A DNA stretch of 33,029 nucleotides from an uncultured Oscillospiraceae bacterium. Its GTDB lineage: Bacteria; Bacillota; Clostridia; Oscillospirales; Oscillospiraceae. Below are positions 1-7,704 of this stretch, piece by piece; the stretch's first letter is position 1, and each line of letters starts with the position of its first letter. Location of the stretch: the NCBI GenBank assembly GCA_910579485.1, contig CAJTVO010000010.1, positions 8,245 through 41,273 on the forward strand, given 5' to 3'. The translations under genes and the position numbers were made by a program. Below the pieces are notes generated by a model. The model made no database searches. It was given only the letters and a program-made list of their open reading frames with translations, and was not told the origin of the DNA.

Positions 1-1284
1 TTCAAGGGCACCGTAGTCGCCATCAGCCACGACCGCTACTTTCTGGACCGCACCATCAGCCGCGTGGTGGAGATATTGGACGGCAAGGCCGAGTTCTACC
101 CCGGCAACTACACCTATTACGCCATTGAAAAGGAGCGCCGCTATCAGGAGAAGCTCAAACAGTACGAGAAGGAGCAGGCCAAGATCAAGCAGCTCCAGGA
201 GGCCGCCGACAAGCTCCACCTCTGGGCCTTCATGGGGGCCGACAAGCTCCACAAGCGGGCATTCTCCATGGAGCGCCGTATCGAGCGCATCCGCCAGACG
301 GAGAAGCCCACCAAGGCCAAAGCAATGACCCAGCGCTTTGGCGAGCGGGAGTTCTCCGGCGACGAGGTGATGCACCTCAAGGACCTGGAGAAATCCTTCG
401 GGGACCGCCGCCTGTTCCATGGCATGGACCTCCTGGTGGAGGGCGGTGAGCGCATCGCCCTCATCGGGGATAACGGCACCGGCAAGTCCACGCTGCTGAA
501 GATCCTCATGGGGGAGGAGCAGCCCGATGGAGGCCGGGTGCGCTTCGGCCCCTCCGTGCGGACGGCCTATCTGCCCCAGATCATTCGCTTCGACCACCCC
601 GAGCGCAGTTTGGTGGACACCATGCTCTACGCCAAGCACGGCATCACCACCCAGACCGCCCGGGACCGGCTGGGGGCCTTCAACTTCCGGGGGGAGGACG
701 TGTTCAAGCCCGTGTCCGTCCTCTCCGGCGGCGAGCAGAGCCGCCTGCGGCTGTGTATGCTCATGGACGAGGAAATCAACCTCCTCATCCTGGACGAGCC
801 CACCAACCACCTGGACATCGCCAGCCGGGAGTGGATCGAGGAGGCGGTGGAGGCCTACGAGGGAGCGCTGCTGTTCGTCAGCCACGACCGCTATTTTATC
901 AACCGCTTCGCCACCCGGATCTGGGAGCTGGAGAACGGCGTCATCACGGATTATCCCGTGTCCTTCCCCCGCTACCGGGAGATCAAGGAGCGGGACAAGA
1001 CCCTGGCTCAGTCCCAGCAGAGGACTGAGAAAAAGGAGGACAAGCCCAAGCCCGCCCCCAAGGGCGGCCGCGCCCAGCAGAACGCCCGGAAGCAGCTGAC
1101 CATCTGCGAGCGGGACATGGAGAAGTTGGAGGCGGAGATCAGGGCCGCCGAGGCCGAGATGGAGGCCAACGCCTGCGACTACGAGAAATACAGCGAAGCC
1201 TACGCGAAAAAGGAGGCGCTGGACGCCCAGCTCATGGAGCTGATGGAACGCTGGGAGAAGCTGGCCGAGGAGGCGGAGGCGTGA
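1..1284 (+). CDS. ABC-F family ATPase, 5'-truncated by window edge
   Basis: The frame is open from base 1, so the true start lies upstream. The visible part begins in the end of the first nucleotide-binding domain (ISHDRYFLD switch region). It continues through a charged helical linker (about residues 40-105 of the visible part, the usual ABC-F P-site tRNA interaction region) into a complete second domain: Walker A GDNGTGKST, signature LSGGEQSR, Walker B LLILDEPTNHLD, and a second SHDRYF. The C-terminal 80 residues are a Lys/Glu-rich coiled coil, as in the Uup/YdiF branch. There are no membrane segments. ABC-F proteins act on the ribosome, in translation or in antibiotic protection; the sequence alone does not say which. 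The TGA overlaps the GTG of the next gene by 4 nt, so the two are probably translationally coupled. Confidence 0.93.
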   Translation, partial: FKGTVVAISHDRYFLDRTISRVVEILDGKAEFYPGNYTYYAIEKERRYQEKLKQYEKEQAKIKQLQEAADKLHLWAFMGADKLHKRAFSMERRIERIRQTEKPTKAKAMTQRFGEREFSGDEVMHLKDLEKSFGDRRLFHGMDLLVEGGERIALIGDNGTGKSTLLKILMGEEQPDGGRVRFGPSVRTAYLPQIIRFDHPERSLVDTMLYAKHGITTQTARDRLGAFNFRGEDVFKPVSVLSGGEQSRLRLCMLMDEEINLLILDEPTNHLDIASREWIEEAVEAYEGALLFVSHDRYFINRFATRIWELENGVITDYPVSFPRYREIKERDKTLAQSQQRTEKKEDKPKPAPKGGRAQQNARKQLTICERDMEKLEAEIRAAEAEMEANACDYEKYSEAYAKKEALDAQLMELMERWEKLAEEAEA

Positions 1285-2030
1285 AACGCACTGAAAAACT
1301 CTGCTGGCTCTTGGCGGCGCTGTGCCTGCTCCTGGGGACGCTGATGCGGTTCGTGTATACCGCCGTGCGCTTCACCGGCTTCCTCTTCTGGTGCGCCGCC
1401 GTGACGCTGGCGCTGTTCGCCCTGCTGACGCGCTGGAAGGAACGGCACCGGGGGGCGCTGTGGGCCCGGCGCGTGCTGCTGGCGCTGCTGGCGGCGGGGT
1501 TCGCCCTGTTTGCCGTGCTGGAGTGCCGGGTGCTCTCTTGGTCCCGCACGGACTATGAGACGGATGTCTCAGCCGTCATTGTCCTGGGGGCCGGTGTCAA
1601 TGGCCGGACGCCCTCCCTGAGCCTGCGCACCCGTCTGGACGCGGCCTTGGAGTACATTCAGGACAAGCCGGAGGTTCCCGTCGTGGTCTCAGGCTCCCAG
1701 GGGCGGGGGGAGGATATCTCCGAAGCCCGGTGTATGTACGAATGGCTCACAGCCCGAGGCGTCCCGCCGGAGCAGATCATACTGGAGGAGCAGGCGGACA
1801 ATACCCGGGAGAATATCGGCTATTCCCTGGCGCTCCTGTCGGAGCGCGGCATTGACGCCGAATACGGCGTCGCGGTGGTCTCCAGCGGTTACCACCTGTG
1901 CCGGGCGTCCATGTATATGCCCGGCAATATGGTCCCGGTGGCGGCGCGGATGCCGGCCCGGTACCTGCCGCTGGAGGTCAATTACTATATCCGCGAGGCC
2001 TTCGGCATCGCGGCGGAATTGTTCTTTTGA
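1281..2030 (+). CDS. YdcF/SanA-like DUF218 membrane protein
   Basis: This 249-aa protein starts at GTG, with GAGGAGG seven bases upstream inside the ABC-F gene. Three hydrophobic segments (roughly residues 8-27, 32-50 and 60-82) are followed by a soluble DUF218 domain. Family marks are the AVIVLGAGVNG strand-loop, VVVSGSQGRGEDISEA, and a TRENI helix start in the EQADNTREN region. In this family these residues line a polar pocket. E. coli YdcF binds S-adenosylmethionine and SanA affects envelope barrier function, but the biochemical role is unsettled, so none is assigned. The topology suggests an extracytoplasmic or membrane-facing domain. It is probably cotranscribed with the ABC-F gene upstream and the flavodoxin 51 bp downstream. 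Confidence 0.88.
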   Translation: MKRTEKLCWLLAALCLLLGTLMRFVYTAVRFTGFLFWCAAVTLALFALLTRWKERHRGALWARRVLLALLAAGFALFAVLECRVLSWSRTDYETDVSAVIVLGAGVNGRTPSLSLRTRLDAALEYIQDKPEVPVVVSGSQGRGEDISEARCMYEWLTARGVPPEQIILEEQADNTRENIGYSLALLSERGIDAEYGVAVVSSGYHLCRASMYMPGNMVPVAARMPARYLPLEVNYYIREAFGIAAELFF

Positions 2031-2081
2031 GAGTGTTTTGCCCGTTCATAAATTGCGCGCAAAAGAAAAGAGGAGGAAACG

Positions 2082-2585
2082 ATGCCCTATATCCTATGTG
2101 TTTATTATAGCCGGACCGGGAATACGGAAAAGCTCATGCGGGAGATCGCCGCCGAACTGAAGTGCGAGCTGGTCAAGCTGGACGACGGCGTGGACCGCTC
2201 CGGCCTGACGGGCTGGATGCGCAGCGGGATGCAGGCCATGTCCCGCCACCTGCCTCCGGTGAAGCCCCTCAAAACGGCGTTTCCCCTGGGCGTGTACGAT
2301 CTGGTGATCATCGGGACTCCGGTGTGGGCCGGGCGGTGCTCCGCCCCGGTGCGGAGCTTTCTGACCCAGTACGGCGAGGAGCTGCGGCGCACGGCTTACG
2401 TCATCACCCGCAGCAGCGACCTGCGCTACGAGGAGGTCTTCGAGCAGATGGATTTTTATGTCCGTTCCCCCCGCGTGTCCGCCGTGACCATCCGGCCGAA
2501 TGCGGTGGGGGCCGCCTTCTGGCGGGACGAGTTCCTGACCAGCGTCCGGGACGGAGGAAAGGAGAAGTCCGGCCATGCTGAATAA
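2082..2585 (+). CDS. Flavodoxin family protein
   Basis: The 167-aa protein begins with a beta strand and then the FMN-phosphate loop YYSRTGNTEKL (the S/T-x-T-G-x-T pattern of flavodoxins). A second loop, VIIGTPVWAGRCSAPVRSFL, resembles the WxG segment that stacks on the flavin. It lacks the extra insert of long-chain flavodoxins and resembles the flavodoxin/NAD(P)H-oxidoreductase-like proteins that carry FMN for electron transfer. The start is well supported by AGGAGGAAACG just upstream. Its end overlaps the start of prfA by 11 nt, so expression of the two is probably coupled. The redox partner cannot be told from the sequence. Confidence 0.88.
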   Translation: MPYILCVYYSRTGNTEKLMREIAAELKCELVKLDDGVDRSGLTGWMRSGMQAMSRHLPPVKPLKTAFPLGVYDLVIIGTPVWAGRCSAPVRSFLTQYGEELRRTAYVITRSSDLRYEEVFEQMDFYVRSPRVSAVTIRPNAVGAAFWRDEFLTSVRDGGKEKSGHAE

Positions 2586-3660
2586 GCTGCAAGCGATCTC
2601 CGACCGTCTGGAGGCCGTGGTCACCCAGATGGAGGACCCGGCCACCTACGCCGACCCGGACCTTCTGCGCCGCCTGACCCGGGAGCAAAAGGAGCTGGAG
2701 CCGGTGGTGGAGGCCTACCGGGCCTACGGTCAGGCGGAAGCGGACCTGGCTTCCGCCCAGGAGCTGCTGAGCGACCCCGAAATGAAGGAGATGGCCCAAG
2801 AGGAGATCCAGCGGGCCAAGGCAGACATGGAGCGCCTGCGGGAGGAGCTGAAGCTCCTCCTCCTGCCCCGGGACCCCAACGACGGCAAGAACGTGGTCAT
2901 GGAGATCCGGGGCGGCGTGGGCGGCGAGGAAGCCATGCTGTTCGCTGCGGACCTCTTCCGGATGTACGTCATGTATGTGGAGAGCCGGAGCTGGTCCCTG
3001 GAGGTGACCAGCCGCAGCGAGACGGAGCTGGGAGGCATCAAGACCATTGAGTTCATCGTGGAAGGGGAGGGGGCCTGGTCCCGCCTTAAATACGAGAGCG
3101 GTACCCACCGGGTCCAGCGGGTGCCTGTCACCGAGTCCTCCGGACGCATCCAGACCAGCGCCGCCACCGTGGCGGTCCTGCCGGAGGCGGAGGAGGTGGA
3201 CTTCCACATCGACCCCGGCGATCTGAAGATCGACACCTTCCGCTCCTCCGGCGCGGGGGGACAGCACATCAATAAAACGGAGTCCGCCATCCGTATCACC
3301 CATCTGCCTACCGGCGTGGTGGTGGAGTGCCAGGACGAGCGGAGCCAATACAAGAACAAGGACCGGGCGATGCAAATTTTGCGTACCCGCCTCTACGAGG
3401 CGGAGCTGGCGAAGCAGAATGCGGCCATTGCCGCCCAGCGGCGCAGTCAGGTAGGATCCGGCGACCGGTCCGAGCGGATCAGGACCTATAATTTCCCTCA
3501 GGGGCGGGTGACGGACCACCGGCTCACCGGGGACAACAAGAATTTTGCCATTGATTCTGTTATCAATGGCGGGCTGGACCCCATCGTTGATGCTTTGACT
3601 ACCGCCGAGCAGGCGGCGAAGCTGGCGGAGGCGGGGGAGCTGGCGGAGGCGGGGGAGTAG
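2575..3660 (+). CDS. prfA: Peptide chain release factor 1
   Basis: The 361-aa protein decodes UAA/UAG stop codons and triggers peptide release on the ribosome. The catalytic GGQ lies at residues 228-230 (RSSGAGGQHINKTESA). The class-I RF1 anticodon-like tripeptide is PVT at 184-186 (RVPVTESSGRIQTS), which separates it from RF2 (SPF). The RF1 C-terminal hallmark GSGDRSERIRTYNFPQGR is present. Length is usual for RF1. GGAGGAAAGGAG lies in the end of the flavodoxin gene just before the ATG. The last 12 residues are two copies of LAEAGE from an exact 18-bp tandem duplication (3622-3639 and 3640-3657). prmC, the GGQ methyltransferase often found next to prfA, is not here; a hairpin repeat follows instead. 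Confidence 0.98.
   Translation: MLNKLQAISDRLEAVVTQMEDPATYADPDLLRRLTREQKELEPVVEAYRAYGQAEADLASAQELLSDPEMKEMAQEEIQRAKADMERLREELKLLLLPRDPNDGKNVVMEIRGGVGGEEAMLFAADLFRMYVMYVESRSWSLEVTSRSETELGGIKTIEFIVEGEGAWSRLKYESGTHRVQRVPVTESSGRIQTSAATVAVLPEAEEVDFHIDPGDLKIDTFRSSGAGGQHINKTESAIRITHLPTGVVVECQDERSQYKNKDRAMQILRTRLYEAELAKQNAAIAAQRRSQVGSGDRSERIRTYNFPQGRVTDHRLTGDNKNFAIDSVINGGLDPIVDALTTAEQAAKLAEAGELAEAGE
3622..3657 (+). repeat. 18-bp perfect tandem duplication at the prfA 3' end
   Basis: The unit CTGGCGGAGGCGGGGGAG is present twice in a row, in frame, encoding LAEAGE twice directly before the TAG stop. The unit length keeps the frame, and it extends only the disordered C-terminus of RF1. Confidence 0.97.
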
Positions 3661-3667
3661 GGCTTTT

Positions 3668-3825
3668 CGCGCCCTGCGGGCGCGGGGCGGGGTGGTTCTC
3701 CCTGATGCCCCGGGGCCTGCGCGGCCCCGGACGCCCTGCGCCCGCTTTTTGTGTGGACAAAAAGTGGGCAAAAAGCCACTAGAACCAATGGTTCTGGACT
3801 CCTTTATTACGGGGGCTGTTTATTT
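3668..3825 (+). repeat. Composite hairpin repeat, copy A
   Basis: The copy starts 8 bp after the prfA stop. Hairpin 1 pairs CGCGCCC (3668-3674) with GGGCGCG (3678-3684). Hairpin 2 pairs CCGGGGCC (3710-3717) with GGCCCCGG (3723-3730). Hairpin 3 pairs 3741-3752 with 3757-3768 (12 pairs, one G-T) around a 4-nt loop. It is followed by CAAAAA and a small AGAACC/GGTTCT hairpin (3781-3795). The tail (GGACTCCTTTATTACGGGGG) resembles the tail of copy B. The stem sequence of hairpin 3 differs from copies B-D but stays paired. The rest of the 3661-4016 gap (3826-4016) holds nothing else I can support except the ribosome site of the next gene. Confidence 0.85.
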
Positions 3826-4016
3826 TGCGCCCGAGGCATGGTCTGTCCGGTCTGAACCTTACTGCCGTCCGCTCTGCGCGTCTTCTGTGTCTGTTTTAAC
3901 GTGGTTATCGGTGGCCCCTGCCATCTGGCGGGGCGAACTCACCGGGGAGCGCGGCGGAAGATGGTTCGCTTGTTAGTGGATTTTCGTAGGGGCGGATATA
4001 GAAGGAAGGTGCGTCT

Positions 4017-4700
4017 GTGGATAAAAATCTCAAAAACGCCCTTGCTTTGGTGGTGGGCTATATTGTACTGTGGTACGCGGGGGCCATGTTCAACTTTTTC
4101 CCGTTCCTGGGCGACTCCGCAGGCTATACGGGCCTGCTGTTGTGCGGGGCTCTCGCTGTGTGTACCTGCTGGGTCATAGACGAGATACGCAAACTGAGGC
4201 CGGAGAACGGCAGAATGACCATCGCCCCCATGCGCCAGCCTGAAGCAATAGAGATCGCGGACCGCTGGAAATATCCCGGCGAATACGCTTTCTACGACAT
4301 GACGGCAGACCCGGAGGACTACGAGGAGATTGTGACTCCGGAAAAGCGGGGAGACCGCTATTTCTCCATCTTCAGCGGCAATGAACTGACAGGCTTTTTC
4401 TGTGTAGAGCGGGAAGACCCTGATATTGAGATCGGCCTTGGCCTCCGGCCCGACCTGACGGGGCAGGGGAGAGGCGGTATTTTTCTGGCGGAGATACTCA
4501 GCTTTATAGCGGAGAACTACGACTATGAGACCATCCGCCTGCATGTGGCATCCTTCAACCAGCGGGCCATCAAGGTATACAAACGGGCAGGTTTCGTGGA
4601 GACCGGCACCGCAAAAATACCCACCAACGGCGGGATATACGACTTTACGACAATGGAGCTGAAACGGCAACATGAAAACAAGGCTTCTCACCGGGCATGA
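4017..4700 (+). CDS. GNAT N-acetyltransferase with two N-terminal membrane segments
   Basis: The 227-aa protein uses a GTG start with AAGGAAGG seven bases upstream. Two hydrophobic helices (about residues 7-27 and 36-55) precede a GNAT domain from about residue 68. The acetyl-CoA pyrophosphate loop is visible in LRPDLTGQGRGGIF (Q-x-x-G-x-G type), and NQRAIKVYKRAGFVETG is the typical motif B region. It probably transfers an acetyl group from acetyl-CoA to an amine while tethered to the inner face of the membrane; the substrate is unknown. The last 29 nt overlap tsaC, so the two are probably translated together. Membrane anchoring is unusual for GNATs and the start supporting it has a good ribosome site. 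Confidence 0.88.
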   Translation: MDKNLKNALALVVGYIVLWYAGAMFNFFPFLGDSAGYTGLLLCGALAVCTCWVIDEIRKLRPENGRMTIAPMRQPEAIEIADRWKYPGEYAFYDMTADPEDYEEIVTPEKRGDRYFSIFSGNELTGFFCVEREDPDIEIGLGLRPDLTGQGRGGIFLAEILSFIAENYDYETIRLHVASFNQRAIKVYKRAGFVETGTAKIPTNGGIYDFTTMELKRQHENKASHRA

Positions 4701-5700
4701 CATCCCTGCCGCCGCCGCCGTCCTCCGGGACGGCGGCTTGCTGGGCATCCCCACGGAGACGGTCTACGGCCTGGGGGCCGACGGCCTCAACGCGGAAGCG
4801 GTGCGGCATATTTTCGAGGCCAAGGGCCGTCCTCAGGACAACCCCCTGATCCTTCACATCCCCGACGCCTCCTGGCTGGCCCGGTACTGCCATGATGTGC
4901 CAGCCTCCGCCTACGCTCTGGCGGAACGCTTCTGGCCCGGTCCTCTGACCATGATCCTCCCCCGGCGGGAGATCGTCCCGGACGCGGTGACCTGCGGCCT
5001 GGACACCGTAGGCGTGCGCTGTCCCGATCATCCCGTGACCCTGGAGATCATCCGGGCGGCGGCGGTGCCGGTTGCCGCCCCCAGCGGCAACCGCTCCGGA
5101 CGGCCCAGCCCCACCTGCGCCCGGCACATGCTGGAGGATATGGAGGGCCGCATTGACGCCATCGTGGACGGCGGTCCCTGCGGCGTGGGGGTGGAGTCCA
5201 CCATCATCGACCTCACCGTCACCCCGCCCCGCCTCCTGCGCCCCGGCGGACTGCCGCTGGAGGAGCTGCGGGAGGTGCTGGGCGAGATAGACGTAGACAA
5301 GGCCGTCCTGTCTCCCCTTGCCGCCGGAGAGAAGCCCCGCGCTCCCGGCATGAAGTACCGCCATTACGCCCCCAAGGCCCCGGTGACTGTGGTGACGGGC
5401 CCGGGGGAGGGGACCGCCCGGTATATCCGGGAGCGGGCGGGGGAACATACGGGAGTCATCTGTTTTGACGAATTTGCGGAGGCGTTCCCCAACTGCGTGG
5501 TGGAGCCTATCGGTTCCGCCGCTGACAAGGCGGAGCAGGCCCGCCGGGTCTTCGATGCCCTCCGCGCCTTTGACGGGACCGCCGTGACCGCCATCTACGC
5601 CCAGTGTCCCGGGGACGCGGGGCTGGGGCTGGCGGTAGCCAACCGGCTGAAAAAGGCGGCGGGGTTTCAGATCGTGGATATAGGAGAGGACGGGATATGA
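4672..5700 (+). CDS. tsaC: L-threonylcarbamoyladenylate synthase (Sua5 type)
   Basis: The 342-aa protein makes threonylcarbamoyl-AMP from threonine, bicarbonate and ATP, the first step of the t6A37 modification of ANN-decoding tRNAs. The YrdC domain (about residues 1-200) shows GIPTETVYGLGADG, KGRPQDNPL and the SGNRSGRPS nucleotide-binding motif. The C-terminal Sua5 domain follows after KYRHYAPKAP, so this is the long Sua5/YwlC form and not the short TsaC. It starts inside the preceding GNAT gene and its TGA overlaps the ATG of coaE by 4 nt (ATGA), showing a tightly coupled operon. The Shine-Dalgarno is weak, consistent with coupling. Confidence 0.95.
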   Translation: MKTRLLTGHDIPAAAAVLRDGGLLGIPTETVYGLGADGLNAEAVRHIFEAKGRPQDNPLILHIPDASWLARYCHDVPASAYALAERFWPGPLTMILPRREIVPDAVTCGLDTVGVRCPDHPVTLEIIRAAAVPVAAPSGNRSGRPSPTCARHMLEDMEGRIDAIVDGGPCGVGVESTIIDLTVTPPRLLRPGGLPLEELREVLGEIDVDKAVLSPLAAGEKPRAPGMKYRHYAPKAPVTVVTGPGEGTARYIRERAGEHTGVICFDEFAEAFPNCVVEPIGSAADKAEQARRVFDALRAFDGTAVTAIYAQCPGDAGLGLAVANRLKKAAGFQIVDIGEDGI

Positions 5701-7688
5701 TCGTACTTGGCATCACCGGCCCCACCGGCGCGGGGAAGACCACGGCACTGGAGGTCCTGGCGGAATTGGGTTTCGAAATCGTGGACTGCGACGCGCTGTA
5801 CTACCAGCTCCTGCGCACGGACGAGGCCCTGCGGCGTTCGCTGGAGGAAGCTTTCGGTACGGTGTTCCTACCGGACGGCAGTCTGGACCGCCGGGCGGTG
5901 GCGAAGCGGGTATTCGGCGACCCGGCGGAGCTGGCGAAGCTTAACAGCATCGTGTTTCCCGCCGTATCCGGGGCGGTGGAGCAAAAAATCAGAGATTGTT
6001 CACAAAAAGGACTTGCTATTGATGCCATCAATCTGGTAGAATCCGGAATGGGGAAGCTGTGCCGGGCCACGGTGGCCGTGATGGCCGCGCCTGCCACCCG
6101 ATTGAGGCGCATTATGAGCCGGGATGGCCTCACCGAGGAGCAGGCCCGGGCCAGGATCGACGCGCAGAAGAGCGAAGACTGGTACCGGGAGCACTGCACC
6201 TTCCTCCTGGAGAATCAGGAAGAGAACTGGGACGCCTGCCAAGCGCTGATGCGTTCCTTTTTCCAAAATCTATTGGAGTTATTACAGAAGGAGAGCAAGA
6301 CAATGGAAGCAAAAGAGTGGAAGAAGACCCTTCTCACCGAAAAGAAGAACGGCTATGACCGGATGCCCGCTCAGGAGCGGGAGGCCATGGACCGCTACTG
6401 CGAGGGCTACAAGGCCTTCCTGGACGCCGGTAAGACCGAGCGGGAGTGCGTCCGCGAGGGTATCCGCCTGGCGGAGGAGAAGGGATTCCGCCCCTACCAT
6501 CGGGGCATGGAGCTGAAGACCGGGGACAAGGTGTACCTGGACAACCGGGGCAAGATGCTGCTGCTGGCGGTCATCGGCCAGAAGTCTCTGGCGGAGGGCG
6601 CACAGATCACGGCGGCCCACATCGACAGCCCCCGTCTGGACCTGAAGCCCACCCCCCTCTATGAGGCCGAGGAGCTGGCCTACCTGAAGACCCACTATTA
6701 CGGCGGCATCCGCAAGTACCAGTGGGTGACCATCCCCCTGGAGCTCCATGGCATTGTGGCTTTGAAGGACGGCACCACCGTCCAGGTGGCCATCGGCGAG
6801 GGGAACGAGCCCAAGCTGGTGATCAACGACCTGTTGCCCCACCTGGGCGCGGAGCAGAGCAAGAAGACCCTGGCCGAGGGCATCACCGGCGAGCAGCTGA
6901 ACATCCTGGTGGGCAGCGAGCCCATGGAGGGCGAGGAGAAGGACCGGGTGAAGCTGGCTGTGATGAAGCTGCTGTATGAGAAGTACCACTTCACCGAGGC
7001 GGACTTCATCTCTGCCGAGCTGGAGGCGGTGCCCGCGGTGAACGCCACGGACATCGGCTTGGACCGCAGCATGATCGGCGCCTACGGCCACGACGACCGG
7101 GTGTGCGGCTACGCCGCCCTCAAGGCCATGCTGGATCTGGACGAGGTCCCCGGCAAGACGGCGGTGTGCGTCCTGGCGGACAAGGAAGAGATCGGCTCCG
7201 TGGGCGTATCCGGCATGATGACGGCGGCCTTCGACACCTTCATGGAGGACCTGTGCGAGACCCAGGGCGTTCCCGTCCGGGCCTGCCTGGAGAAGAGCTT
7301 CTGCCTGTCCGCCGACGTGACGGCGGCCTTCGACCCCAACTTCGGGGATGTGTACGAGAAGAACAACGCCTCCTTCCTGAACTACGGCATCGGCCTGTGC
7401 AAGTACACCGGCAGCCGCGGCAAGGGCGGCGCGTCCGACGCCTCCGCCGAGCTGGTGGCCTATACCCGCCGGATCTTCGATGAGAACGGCGTCATCTGGC
7501 AGATGGCCGAGCTGGGCAAGGTGGACGCCGGCGGCGGCGGCACCGTGGCCTGCTACATGGCGAACCGGAACATCGACACCCTGGACGCAGGCGTGCCGGT
7601 GCTGGCCATGCACGCCCCCTTCGAGGTAGTCGCCAAGCTGGACTGCTACATGACCTACAAGGGCATGATGGCGGTGTACCTGAATTAA
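5697..7688 (+). CDS. coaE: Dephospho-CoA kinase in frame with M18 aminopeptidase (single ORF)
   Basis: One open frame of 663 codons holds two complete enzymes. Residues 1-202 are CoaE, the last step of CoA synthesis (3'-phosphorylation of dephospho-CoA): P-loop GPTGAGKT at 8-15, DCDALYYQLL, LNSIVFPAV, and the lid/C-terminal SRDGLTEEQARARIDAQ. The usual CoaE length of about 200 aa is reached near LLELLQKESK. No stop follows: the frame runs directly through Lys-Thr into the ATG of the aminopeptidase at 6303. The ATG at 5697 overlaps the tsaC stop by 4 nt and is preferred over upstream starts. A full-length fusion protein, a separately started aminopeptidase, or both are possible. I see no frameshift or ambiguous base at the joint. 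Confidence 0.85.
   Translation: MIVLGITGPTGAGKTTALEVLAELGFEIVDCDALYYQLLRTDEALRRSLEEAFGTVFLPDGSLDRRAVAKRVFGDPAELAKLNSIVFPAVSGAVEQKIRDCSQKGLAIDAINLVESGMGKLCRATVAVMAAPATRLRRIMSRDGLTEEQARARIDAQKSEDWYREHCTFLLENQEENWDACQALMRSFFQNLLELLQKESKTMEAKEWKKTLLTEKKNGYDRMPAQEREAMDRYCEGYKAFLDAGKTERECVREGIRLAEEKGFRPYHRGMELKTGDKVYLDNRGKMLLLAVIGQKSLAEGAQITAAHIDSPRLDLKPTPLYEAEELAYLKTHYYGGIRKYQWVTIPLELHGIVALKDGTTVQVAIGEGNEPKLVINDLLPHLGAEQSKKTLAEGITGEQLNILVGSEPMEGEEKDRVKLAVMKLLYEKYHFTEADFISAELEAVPAVNATDIGLDRSMIGAYGHDDRVCGYAALKAMLDLDEVPGKTAVCVLADKEEIGSVGVSGMMTAAFDTFMEDLCETQGVPVRACLEKSFCLSADVTAAFDPNFGDVYEKNNASFLNYGIGLCKYTGSRGKGGASDASAELVAYTRRIFDENGVIWQMAELGKVDAGGGGTVACYMANRNIDTLDAGVPVLAMHAPFEVVAKLDCYMTYKGMMAVYLN
6303..7688 (+). 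CDS. M18 family zinc aminopeptidase (internal start within the CoaE frame)
   Basis: The 461-aa peptidase removes N-terminal residues from peptides in the cytoplasm using two metal ions. Numbering from this ATG, H106 (AAHIDSPRLD), D264 (YGHDDRVCGY), E295/E296 (DKEEIGSVG, general base and ligand) and H437 (MHAPFEV) are the expected M18 metal and catalytic positions. KGGASDASAE and DAGGGGT are further family segments. Length matches stand-alone M18 enzymes, whose N-termini start like this one (KKxLLxxKKNGYD). A canonical AAGGAG (6288-6293) lies 9 nt before the ATG, so independent initiation is likely even though the upstream coaE frame has no stop. Confidence 0.9.
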   Translation: MEAKEWKKTLLTEKKNGYDRMPAQEREAMDRYCEGYKAFLDAGKTERECVREGIRLAEEKGFRPYHRGMELKTGDKVYLDNRGKMLLLAVIGQKSLAEGAQITAAHIDSPRLDLKPTPLYEAEELAYLKTHYYGGIRKYQWVTIPLELHGIVALKDGTTVQVAIGEGNEPKLVINDLLPHLGAEQSKKTLAEGITGEQLNILVGSEPMEGEEKDRVKLAVMKLLYEKYHFTEADFISAELEAVPAVNATDIGLDRSMIGAYGHDDRVCGYAALKAMLDLDEVPGKTAVCVLADKEEIGSVGVSGMMTAAFDTFMEDLCETQGVPVRACLEKSFCLSADVTAAFDPNFGDVYEKNNASFLNYGIGLCKYTGSRGKGGASDASAELVAYTRRIFDENGVIWQMAELGKVDAGGGGTVACYMANRNIDTLDAGVPVLAMHAPFEVVAKLDCYMTYKGMMAVYLN

Positions 7689-7704
7689 AGATACCTGAAT
7701 AAAT

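Noticed and set aside
2404..3771. 455-codon - strand open frame
   Set aside because: Antisense shadow of prfA reaching into repeat A.
3692..3976. 94-codon + strand frame in the prfA-GNAT gap
   Set aside because: It reads through repeat A, has no ribosome site and no protein-like pattern. The same repeat sequence elsewhere gives different frames.
6282..7613. 443-codon - strand open frame
   Set aside because: Antisense shadow of the M18 aminopeptidase.
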